A stretch of 17,920 nt of DNA, from contig JANXXF010000458.1 of NCBI GenBank assembly GCA_025350775.1, positions 1 through 17,920 of the forward strand, read 5' to 3'. The DNA is from Actinomycetes bacterium (lineage in GTDB: Bacteria > Actinomycetota > Thermoleophilia > Gaiellales > Gaiellaceae). Shown piece by piece: positions 7,105 to 13,666 of this stretch (the stretch's first letter is position 1; every line of letters starts with the position of its first letter). The position numbers were made by a program, and so were the translations under genes. A model generated the notes under the pieces. That model did no database searches. It was given only the letters and a program-made list of their open reading frames with translations, and was not told where the DNA came from.

Positions 7105-7541
7105 AGACGCACCAGGATAAGGCCTGCGACGACTGCGGCGACGCCTACGGCCCGCGGCGCCGTGATCGCGTGCTGGGGATAGAAGATCCAGCCTTGCCGC
7201 TCGATCACCACCGACGAGATCGCCTGGCCCACGGTGAGTGCGACCAGCATCTGCAGGGCGCCGATGCGCGGCGCCGCGAGGATGATCGAGACCACGTACA
7301 GCGAGCCGACGCCACCACCGACCCAGGCGTACCACGGCATCCGCCCGATCGCCGGGAGCGACGGCCACGAACGGGTAGACGCGAACGACAGGATCAGGAG
7401 GATCAGGAAACCTCCGCCAAACGAGACGAGGCCGCCGCGGAACGGCGAGTTGAGAAGATGCGCCGCCCTTCCGTTGACAGCCGCCTGGACGGGTAACAGA
7501 GCGCCTGAGGCGAGGCAGAGGGCGACGATGAATGCGGACAC
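7101..7541 (-). CDS. DMT-superfamily small membrane protein (YdcZ/DUF606-like transporter)
   Basis: A 146-residue protein with four to five predicted membrane helices: SAFIVALCLASGALLPVQAAVNGR at the start, SFGGGFLILLILSF, WYAWVGGGVGSLYVVSIILAAPRIGALQMLVALTVGQAISSVVIE, and a last helix ending LILVRL. The Q-AAVNGR, WVGG.GSLYVV and GQ..SS..IE patterns are characteristic of the DUF606/YdcZ branch of drug/metabolite transporters, which often function as dimers. A longer reading frame reaches 7673, but the GTG at 7541 is chosen because AAAGGAG lies 7 nt before it and the family begins here. It is translationally coupled to the RidA gene by a 4-nt overlap. The transported compound is unknown; perhaps a nitrogenous metabolite handled with RidA. 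Confidence 0.82.
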   Translation of the reverse strand: MSAFIVALCLASGALLPVQAAVNGRAAHLLNSPFRGGLVSFGGGFLILLILSFASTRSWPSLPAIGRMPWYAWVGGGVGSLYVVSIILAAPRIGALQMLVALTVGQAISSVVIERQGWIFYPQHAITAPRAVGVAAVVAGLILVRL

Positions 7542-7626
7542 GGGACGACTCCTTTCGATCGGGACGGGCGCGGGCCTGAGCCTACGCTGCCTGCACCCGC
7601 CCCGACCGCTGGAGCAGCCTGTGGCG

Positions 7627-8070
7627 CTAGGCGGCTGCGAGCTGGCCGCGCACAGCACCGGCCGGGAACGCACCCGTGTGCACGTTGACGTAGTACTCCG
7701 ACGGGTTCGCGATGATGTCTCTGATCAGCGCGCGACCAGCTGCAACACAGCCCTTCGTCGTACCCTTGGCAGGCGTACCGATCGGCACGACAACGGGGCC
7801 GGAAGCGCCGGCAGCGGCCTTGTGAATGTGGGCTGCGACCGGCGCGGCCGTGCCCTTCACGTTGACCGACCAGCAGACGAGGCCCTCCGAGATGTCGAAG
7901 GTGATCTTGGCCTTTCCGCTGCCGGCCGGATCGCCGGCGGGTGTCTCGGCGGCGCCCGTGAGCGTGGCGGTCAGCGGGTTCGTGGTGCAGCCGGCGGCCG
8001 CGATGCCGGCGAGGGAGCCGGCGACGGCAAGTGTGAGCACGCCGACGGCGAGCGTCCTGGTGATGCGCAT
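7627..8070 (-). CDS. Secreted CHRD-domain protein
   Basis: 147 residues: a signal peptide (MRITRTLAVGVLTLAVAGSLAGIAAAG, cleavage near Cys28), then a single CHRD domain (about 32-145). CHRD features seen are LTGAAETPAGDPAGSGKAKITFD, VCWSVNVKG, AAHIHKAAAGASGPVVVPIG and the ending YYVNVHTGAFPAGAVRGQL. CHRD domains are beta-rich extracellular modules first named from chordin and are common in secreted bacterial proteins; their ligand is unclear. Cys28 is not in a clear lipobox, so secretion rather than lipid anchoring is favoured. A strong GGAGGAA ribosome-binding site precedes the ATG. It lies 112 nt downstream of the Ig-repeat gene, so may be separately transcribed. Confidence 0.85.
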   Translation of the reverse strand: MRITRTLAVGVLTLAVAGSLAGIAAAGCTTNPLTATLTGAAETPAGDPAGSGKAKITFDISEGLVCWSVNVKGTAAPVAAHIHKAAAGASGPVVVPIGTPAKGTTKGCVAAGRALIRDIIANPSEYYVNVHTGAFPAGAVRGQLAAA

Positions 8071-8103
8071 AGGTTCCTCCAGAGTTGGGACAGGTCAATT
8101 GCA

Positions 8104-8121
8104 CGTGACCGGGAGGTCACG
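8104..8121. repeat. Inverted repeat between Ig-repeat gene and CHRD gene
   Basis: CGTGACC (8104-8110) and GGTCACG (8115-8121) form a perfect 7-bp dyad with a 4-nt centre. It lies about 60 nt past the stop of the Ig-repeat gene and 34 nt before the CHRD start, so it could be a weak terminator for the first or an operator for the second. No T-run follows on either strand. Confidence 0.35.
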
Positions 8122-8182
8122 CATCCTCCTCTACGCGGTGCGGGCGCTGGCGGTTCTCAGCTGGGTGCCGATTCCGGCGCTG

Positions 8183-9943
8183 CTACTTCTTCGCCGTCTT
8201 CTTCACCGCTGGCCGGGCGGGCTTCACACGCGTTGCCGGCTTCGCAGCCGGCTTTACAGTCCTGGTGCTGGGTTTCGATGGGGCTTTCACCGGCGCCTTG
8301 CTCCGGGTCGTTGCAGGGCCTTCGACCGCGGACTTGCCGCCCGCGCTCGCGGGTGCGACGCTGGCGGGTGCGACGCTGGCGGTCGTCACGAATACGTCGA
8401 CCGTGTCGTCGCTGCCGTCGATAGTCCCGGCGACGGTGAAGGCTGCGCGGAAGGTGTGAGTGCCGGGGTCGGACGCCGTCACGGTGACCGTGGCCTTCCC
8501 GCCCTCCACCGCGACGGGCTTCCCGATGGCCTTGCCGCGGTCGGTGAACGTCACGCTGCCGGCATTTCGATCGAGAACTACATCGACGCCGGTCACGGTC
8601 GCCGTCAGCGTGAGCGTGTCGCCGTCGGTGGCGGCCGCGGGTGCTGCGCTCAACGACAACGCGGTGCTGCCGTTCTTGAAGTCCACCTTGAACGGGGGGT
8701 AGCTGCCGCCGCTGTAGTTCGCGTCGCCGGTGTAGGCCACGGTGTACGAGCCGCCGGGGTTGGCGCCCGCCGTCGTCTCGTAGGCTGCCGCGCCCGACTT
8801 CGTGAGCGCCACCGTCGCGCTCCCGTCGAACGGGCTCAACGTGACGCTGCCGGTTGGCGTACGCGCGCCGACACCGGCGAGGGGCGTGAGCGTCAAGGCG
8901 AGGCTCAGCCGGCTCCCCAGCACGACCGGCCGCGCCGGGAAGCTCCCGACGAGTGCGGGGAGCTGCGCCTTGCCGACGCTCTGCACCAGCGTCTCGGCGT
9001 CGCTCCCGGCGAAGTTGGCATCACCGAGGTACTCGGCATCCAGCTTCTGGCTGCCAGGCGTGTAGTTCGCGAGGGCGTACGTTCCCTTGCCGTCGGCGAT
9101 GCTGACGTCGAAGGTCTTCCCGGCCAGGTCGAGCTTGACGGTGCCGGAGGGCGCGCCGGCACCGGGGCTCACTGGCGTCACGGTCACTGCGATTCTCGCC
9201 GGCTGGTTGTAGGGCGACGGGTTCTGGCTGGAGGTCAGCGTCAGCGTCGTTGCGGCCTTGTACACCGTCTCGGTGAACGGGCCAGTGGCCGCCGCGCCGA
9301 AGTTCGCATCACCCGGGTACGAGGCGGTCACCGGGTAGCTGCCCGCCGCCAGGGGCAGCCGTAGCTCGGCCTTGCCGTTCGCGATGGTGCTGCTGGCCGC
9401 AGTCGAGCCGACCAGCCAGTCGACCGTGCCGACCGGGACGCCACTCGCCGGCCGCACCGCCTTCAAGGTTGCCGTGAAGACCAGCTCCTGGCCGTACACC
9501 GCCGGGTTCGCAGTCGCTGCGACGGTGACGGCGGCTGAAGCCTTGTCGATCGTCTGCGTGAGGCTCCCGCTACTGCTCAGGTAGGTGGCGCCGCTGCCGC
9601 CATAGTTCACGCTGACGGTGTGGCTGCCGAGGGCGAGGCTCGCGACCGTGATCGTAGCGACCCCGGCGAGCAGCGGGGCGCCGGGCATGACGGTCGCGCC
9701 GTCCACGGCGAACGTCACCAGCCCCGTCGCCGGTATGGCCGTTCCCGACTTGCGCACGGTCCCGGTCAGCGTCAGGGACTCGCCCCGCACGGACGGGTTC
9801 CGCGACGAGGTCACCGTCGTCGTCGTCGGGCTCGGCGCGGCGGCCACCGTTCGCCTCGCCGCCGCACTCCCGGCGAGCGTGCCGGCGAGCGTCAGCGCCG
9901 CGACGGCTGCGACGGCGACGAGAGCAGTGCGAGATCGCCGCAT
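8183..9943 (-). CDS. Secreted protein with five Ig-like domains and basic Lys/Ala/Pro tail
   Basis: 586 residues. A signal peptide covers about 1-30, followed by five bacterial Ig-like (Big_3_5-type) repeats at roughly 37-134, 136-229, 231-325, 327-424 and 426-521. They show recurrent openings (TTTTVTSSRNPSVRG, TVAATANPAVYG, TLTSSQNPSPYN) and closings (Y-GDANF, YTGDANY). The tail, 522-586, is rich in Lys, Ala and Pro and ends AVKKTAKK; it starts with a short duplication SVAPASVAPAS. There is no LPXTG motif or membrane anchor, so retention, if any, could be by charge attraction to the cell wall (inference). It is a close collinear paralogue of the next gene upstream and has its own promoter-like sequence, with the ATG 6 nt after the -10 box. 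The C-terminal tail resembles histone H1-like or Lys-rich tails but no DNA-binding role is implied. Confidence 0.82.
   Translation of the reverse strand: MRRSRTALVAVAAVAALTLAGTLAGSAAARRTVAAAPSPTTTTVTSSRNPSVRGESLTLTGTVRKSGTAIPATGLVTFAVDGATVMPGAPLLAGVATITVASLALGSHTVSVNYGGSGATYLSSSGSLTQTIDKASAAVTVAATANPAVYGQELVFTATLKAVRPASGVPVGTVDWLVGSTAASSTIANGKAELRLPLAAGSYPVTASYPGDANFGAAATGPFTETVYKAATTLTLTSSQNPSPYNQPARIAVTVTPVSPGAGAPSGTVKLDLAGKTFDVSIADGKGTYALANYTPGSQKLDAEYLGDANFAGSDAETLVQSVGKAQLPALVGSFPARPVVLGSRLSLALTLTPLAGVGARTPTGSVTLSPFDGSATVALTKSGAAAYETTAGANPGGSYTVAYTGDANYSGGSYPPFKVDFKNGSTALSLSAAPAAATDGDTLTLTATVTGVDVVLDRNAGSVTFTDRGKAIGKPVAVEGGKATVTVTASDPGTHTFRAAFTVAGTIDGSDDTVDVFVTTASVAPASVAPASAGGKSAVEGPATTRSKAPVKAPSKPSTRTVKPAAKPATRVKPARPAVKKTAKK
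8351..8380. repeat. 15-bp perfect tandem duplication in Ig-protein tail
   Basis: The unit GGGTGCGACGCTGGC occurs twice back to back (8351-8365 and 8366-8380). In the minus-strand protein it gives the repeated five-residue segment in SVAPASVAPAS at the junction between the last Ig domain and the basic tail. It keeps the frame and looks like a replication-slippage product. Confidence 0.8.
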
Positions 9944-9949
9944 GCCGAA

Positions 9950-9978
9950 ACTATCGCCGCAGTCGGGAGAGGCGTCAA
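9950..9978 (-). promoter_or_regulatory. Sigma-70-like promoter of the first Ig-repeat gene, leaderless
   Basis: On the minus strand TTGACG (9978-9973) is followed after 17 nt by GATAGT (9955-9950), which ends 6 nt before the ATG at 9943. Five of six -35 and four of six -10 positions match consensus and the spacer is optimal. No Shine-Dalgarno sequence precedes the ATG, consistent with a leaderless transcript separate from the upstream paralogue. Confidence 0.62.
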
Positions 9979-10009
9979 CGCGCTGCCGTGCCGCGCGCCC
10001 CGCGGGACG

Positions 10010-11839
10010 TCACTTCCCGGTCGGCTTCTGCTTCGCCTTCGGCGCTGCCGGCTTGGTCGGCTTTGCCGCCTTCGGGCGCGCGGGCTTGCCCGCGGCCGCG
10101 GCTGTCGGCTTCGCCGTGGGCCTGGCGGCGGGCTTGGCCGTGCCCGCGGTGACCTTTGCTCCCGGCCCGGCCGCGCTGCCCGCCCCGGTGGTGGTCGCAG
10201 GCCCGGGTGCGGCGGCCCGCTTGCCGGCATCGGCGACTCCCTTGTCGGCGGCAGGGGTCGGGGCGGCGGCCGGCGTCGGCGACGCTGCGGCGGGCGCTAC
10301 GGCGACGTCGACGGTCGCCTCGCTCCCGCCGGCGTTGGCGGTGCCCGAGAACACCGCGCGGAACGTGTGCTTGCCCGGGCCGGCCAGGGTGACGCTCCTC
10401 CCGGCCCTTCCTCCCGTCACGGTGACCGGTGGCCCGAGGGACTGCCCGCCGTCCGTGAACAGCACCGAGCCACCATCGGTGCCGGGGCCGGTGACGGTGG
10501 CAGTCAGGGTCACGGTGTCGCCGACGGTCGCGGAGCTTGCCGAGGCGCTCACCGCGACGGTCGAGCTCACCTTCGTGACCGCGACCGTGATGGCACGAAA
10601 CGTTCCGCCGGCGTAGTACGCGTCGCCGCTGTAGGTCACGACATACGAGCCGCTCGCATTCGCTCCGGCGGTGGTCGCGAATGTCGCGGTTGCCGTGCCC
10701 GACAGCGTCTTCGTCGCGTTTCCGTCCGCATCGAAAGGGTTCAGCGTCAGGGTGCCGGTCGGAACGCGCGCACCGGCCGGGGACTTCACCGAGAACATGA
10801 AGGCCAAGGGGCTACCGTAGACGACGGGCGTCGCCGGCACACCGGCGATCGTCAGAGGCTGACTGGACTTGGTGATGGTCTGGATGAGCGGGGCGGAGGT
10901 GCTGGGCGCGAAGTTCGCGTCGCCGGAGTACGTGCCGACCAGCGTCGTGACACCGGGCGTGTAGTCGCGCAGCAGGAAGGTCGCCTTGCCGCTCGCGTCG
11001 AGGTTGACGTACCCGTTGCCCGGAGTGGTCGTCACCTTGCCCGTCGGTACCCCTACGCTGGGGCCGCCGACTGCCGCGACGGTGACCGTCACCGACGGGC
11101 CTGTTTGGTAGTACCACGACGGGTTCTGGCTCGAGACCAGCGTGACCGTCGTCGGTGCCGGGTTGACGACCTGGGTCAGAGCCGTGGCCGACGCTGCGTT
11201 GTAGTTGGCATCCCCGCTGTAGAGCCCCTGAAAGGTAGTGCTGCCCGCGCTCCCGCGGTTGTACTGGAATGTGCCCTGGCCGGCGGCCAGCGTTACGGCG
11301 GGCAGGCCGCTGCTCGGGAACGAGACCGACCCTGACGGCTGCGAGGGGCCGATGCCTGTCACGGTCGCCGTGACCGTCACATAGTTTCCGAAGGTGGAGG
11401 GGTTGGCGGACGAGCCGAGGGTGACCGTCGGGTTCGCCTTTGCGACGACCTGGGTGAGGCTGCCGTTGCTCGGAGAGAAGGAGACGCCGGCGCCAGGGTA
11501 GCTCGCAGTGATCGCGTGGCTGCCGCCCGAGAGCGCCGAGGTTGTGACCGCTGCGACGCCGCCGCTGATCGCCACGCCCGCCGCCAGCGTCACCCCGTCA
11601 ACCGCGAAGGTCACCGCCCCGCTCGCCGGGATCGTCGAATTCGCTACGAACACGTTGGCGCGAAACGTCACCGAATCGCCGTAGACGGCCGAGGCCTTCG
11701 TGGTGGTGACCGTCGTCGTGGTCGGGCTGAGAGCAGCGGCCCTCGTCTGTCCGGCCGCGGCGCTCTGTGCGCCCGCGGCCGCGAGCACGAGCGCTGCGGC
11801 GACCGCAGCGGTCAGGTGCCGAATCCCGAGCCTCCGCAT
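10010..11839 (-). CDS. Secreted protein with five Ig-like domains and basic Ala/Lys/Pro tail (paralogue)
   Basis: 609 residues from the ATG at 11839. The frame is open to 11983 but upstream residues do not look like a signal peptide, whereas MRRLGIRHLTAAVAAALVLAAAGAQSAAA does. Five Ig-like repeats follow at about 38-135, 136-227, 228-324, 326-423 and 425-516, then a 90-residue Ala/Pro/Thr/Lys-rich basic tail ending in KAKQKPTGK. It is collinear with the gene downstream: TTTTVT begins at about residue 40, FAVDG at 78-82 and SLTQ at 127-130 in both, and PVV-GS near 339-343 in both. The pair arose by tandem duplication. Likely function is extracellular or cell-wall-associated structure or adhesion; ligand unknown. 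A promoter-like TTGACG/AATCAT pair places the transcript start at the ATG. Confidence 0.82.
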   Translation of the reverse strand: MRRLGIRHLTAAVAAALVLAAAGAQSAAAGQTRAAALSPTTTTVTTTKASAVYGDSVTFRANVFVANSTIPASGAVTFAVDGVTLAAGVAISGGVAAVTTSALSGGSHAITASYPGAGVSFSPSNGSLTQVVAKANPTVTLGSSANPSTFGNYVTVTATVTGIGPSQPSGSVSFPSSGLPAVTLAAGQGTFQYNRGSAGSTTFQGLYSGDANYNAASATALTQVVNPAPTTVTLVSSQNPSWYYQTGPSVTVTVAAVGGPSVGVPTGKVTTTPGNGYVNLDASGKATFLLRDYTPGVTTLVGTYSGDANFAPSTSAPLIQTITKSSQPLTIAGVPATPVVYGSPLAFMFSVKSPAGARVPTGTLTLNPFDADGNATKTLSGTATATFATTAGANASGSYVVTYSGDAYYAGGTFRAITVAVTKVSSTVAVSASASSATVGDTVTLTATVTGPGTDGGSVLFTDGGQSLGPPVTVTGGRAGRSVTLAGPGKHTFRAVFSGTANAGGSEATVDVAVAPAAASPTPAAAPTPAADKGVADAGKRAAAPGPATTTGAGSAAGPGAKVTAGTAKPAARPTAKPTAAAAGKPARPKAAKPTKPAAPKAKQKPTGK

Positions 11840-11846
11840 CCAGCGG

Positions 11847-11875
11847 ATGATTGCTTTCGGATGGTGCGGCGTCAA
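11847..11875 (-). promoter_or_regulatory. Sigma-70-like promoter of the second Ig-repeat gene
   Basis: On the minus strand TTGACG (11875-11870) and AATCAT (11852-11847) are separated by 17 nt; AATCAT ends 7 nt before the ATG at 11839. The -35 and the two bases after it (TTGACGCC) are identical to those before the paralogue at 9943, while the rest of the spacer differs. It supports the chosen start and leaderless translation. Confidence 0.55.
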
Positions 11876-11909
11876 GGGATTGTCCTTTGCCGAGCTGGCC
11901 GCGCGGCGC

Positions 11910-13265
11910 CTACCCCGTGACGTACTCGTCGGCGACCGAGAGCACGTCGTCGAGGATCGCCAGACCCTCGTCGAGCTCCTCACGGGTGATCGTCAGCGGC
12001 GGCGCCACGATCGCCACGTTCCAGTGCGTCATCAGTGAGAGGCCCTTCGCCAGCGCGGCCTTGCCGAGCCGCCCGATCGGCGCGGCGGCCTCGCCGCTCG
12101 CGTTGAACGGGACGAGCATCTCCTTCGTCGCGCGGTTGCGTACCAGCTCGAGGCCCCAGAAGAGGCCGAGGCCGCGCACCTCGCCGATCGACGGGTGCTT
12201 CGCCTGCAGCTTCGGCAGCTCGACCGCGAGCACCTTGCCCATCGCCGCGGCGTTCTCGACGATGCCCTCCTCGCGGAAGATGTTGATCGAGGCGACGCCT
12301 GCGGCGCACGCGAGCGGATGGCCCGAATAGGTGAGGCCGCCGCCGAAGTACTCGTTCTCCAGCCAGTCGGCGATCGGCTGGCGCACGCTCATCGCGCCCA
12401 GCGGGATGTAGCCGGAGTTGATGCCCTTGGCCATCGTGATGATGTCCGGGACGACGTCGTAGTGGTTGCAGGCGAACCACTCGCCGGTGCGGCCGAAGCC
12501 GGCCATTACCTCGTCGCAGATCAGCAGGATGCCGTGGCGGTCGCAGGTCTCCCGGATCGACTTGAGGTAGCCGGGCGGCGGCGGGATGATCCCGTTGGTG
12601 CCGGTCACCGTCTCGACGAGCACGGCGGCGACCGTGTGCGCGCCCTCGTACTGGAGGATCTCCTCGAGGTGCGGCCCGCCCGAGCAGACGGGGCATGGGT
12701 CAGGGTGGCCGGCAGGGCAGCGGTAGGTGTACGGGTCGAGCATCCGCACGACACCCGGCAGGCCCGGCTCGGCGAACCAGCGGCGCGGGTCGCCCGTCAG
12801 CGTGATCGCGCCGGCGGTGGCGCCGTGGTAGCTGCGGTAGCGCGCGACGATCTTGTGGCGGCCCGTATACCAGCGGGCGAGCTTGACGGCGTTCTCGTTG
12901 GCCTCGGCGCCGCCGTTCGTGAAGAAGGCGAGCGAGTGGTCGCCCGGGGTCACCTCGGCGAGCAGGCGGGCCAGCTCGGAGCGCTGGTCGTTGCCGAAGG
13001 AGGGCGCGATCGTGCAGAGCTTGCCGGCCTGCTCCTGGATCGCGGCGACGAGCTTCGGGTGCTGGTGGCCGATGTTGACGTTGATCAGCTGCGACGAGAA
13101 GTCGAGGTAGCGCTTGCCGTCGAAGTCCCAGATGTAACGGCCCTCGGCGCGCGCGATCGGCAACGGGTCGATCTTCGACTTGATCGACCAGGAGTGGAGG
13201 ACGTGCTTGCGATCGTCGTCGCGGGCGCGCTGGCCGGCTTCCGGGTTGGACTCGACTACTGCCAT
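11910..13265 (-). CDS. Class III PLP-dependent aminotransferase (omega-amino acid/aspartate aminotransferase family)
   Basis: 451 residues, standard for class III aminotransferases, cytosolic dimers that move an amino group from omega-amino acids, amines or taurine to pyruvate or 2-oxoglutarate. Visible are the cofactor-phosphate loop NGGAEANENAVKLAR (117-131), YRSYHGAT (143-150), DEVMAGFGRTGEW (Asp251 binding the pyridine nitrogen), the PLP lysine Lys280 in TMAKGINSGYIPLGA, and GLTYSGHPLACAAG (310-323). A Cys/His cluster, C183-x7-C191-x2-C194, sits just before HLEEILQYEG. The ATG at 13265 is chosen over the longer frame because AAGGAGG lies 8 nt upstream. It follows the small charged protein after 13 nt. 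A beta-alanine or aminoisobutyrate substrate would fit the carbamoylase in this region, but this is not shown. Confidence 0.9.
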   Translation of the reverse strand: MAVVESNPEAGQRARDDDRKHVLHSWSIKSKIDPLPIARAEGRYIWDFDGKRYLDFSSQLINVNIGHQHPKLVAAIQEQAGKLCTIAPSFGNDQRSELARLLAEVTPGDHSLAFFTNGGAEANENAVKLARWYTGRHKIVARYRSYHGATAGAITLTGDPRRWFAEPGLPGVVRMLDPYTYRCPAGHPDPCPVCSGGPHLEEILQYEGAHTVAAVLVETVTGTNGIIPPPPGYLKSIRETCDRHGILLICDEVMAGFGRTGEWFACNHYDVVPDIITMAKGINSGYIPLGAMSVRQPIADWLENEYFGGGLTYSGHPLACAAGVASINIFREEGIVENAAAMGKVLAVELPKLQAKHPSIGEVRGLGLFWGLELVRNRATKEMLVPFNASGEAAAPIGRLGKAALAKGLSLMTHWNVAIVAPPLTITREELDEGLAILDDVLSVADEYVTG

Positions 13266-13278
13266 CGAAACTGCCTCC

Positions 13279-13608
13279 TTACTCACCGAGTGCGTGGGAG
13301 AAGCGGCGGAGTGCGCGCTGGCGGCGCTCGCACTCCTCGATGTCCTCGCGCAGCTCGCGGATGTCTTCCTCGTACCGTTCCTTGGCGTCCTCGTCCGGCT
13401 CGCTCTCGACGAGCAGCATGCGGTCGAGCAGGGCCACTTCGTCGGCCGGGATGCCCGGGAGCACCTCGGCGTCGACCTTCCAGGCATCGGCGTCGCCGAT
13501 CAGGTCGGAGAAGCGCTCGCGCAGCAGCGTCTCACGCTCGACCTCGATCTCGAGGGTCGCCTCGATCGACTGGCGACGGCGCTGGCGGGCGATCTCCTGA
13601 CGGTTCAC
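13279..13608 (-). CDS. Small highly charged helical protein of unknown function
   Basis: 109 residues if started at the GTG at 13608; the frame is open further upstream to 13770, but that would overlap the divergent MFS gene and the extra residues look non-coding. TATCGT, a possible -10 box (13621-13616), ends 7 nt before this GTG. The protein is very rich in Arg and Glu: an N-terminal helix (about 3-38), a central WKVDAEVLPGIPADEVALLDRMLL segment (43-66), and a C-terminal probable coiled coil (71-104). It has no signal peptide or membrane helix. It lies 13 nt upstream of the aminotransferase and is surely co-transcribed with it. I do not recognise the family; it could be a partner or regulator of the enzyme. 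Confidence 0.65.
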   Translation of the reverse strand: MNRQEIARQRRRQSIEATLEIEVERETLLRERFSDLIGDADAWKVDAEVLPGIPADEVALLDRMLLVESEPDEDAKERYEEDIRELREDIEECERRQRALRRFSHALGE

Positions 13609-13666
13609 GGGACGCACGATAGCCCGCCGGGAGGCACCTCGGTACAGGGCGATATGCTCGCTGGCG

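Noticed and set aside
7542..7673. N-terminal extension of the DMT membrane protein to 7673.
   Set aside because: The extension runs into the CHRD gene's end and has no membrane-protein character; AAAGGAG before GTG 7541 marks the start.
7826..11335. Long plus-strand open frames (512 and 571 codons) opposite the Ig-repeat genes.
   Set aside because: Compositionally biased shadows of repetitive minus-strand genes; translations are Arg/Gly-rich without motifs.
12195..13622. A 475-codon plus-strand open frame opposite the aminotransferase.
   Set aside because: The minus-strand aminotransferase has full PLP-site motifs and a strong ribosome-binding site; the opposite frame has neither.
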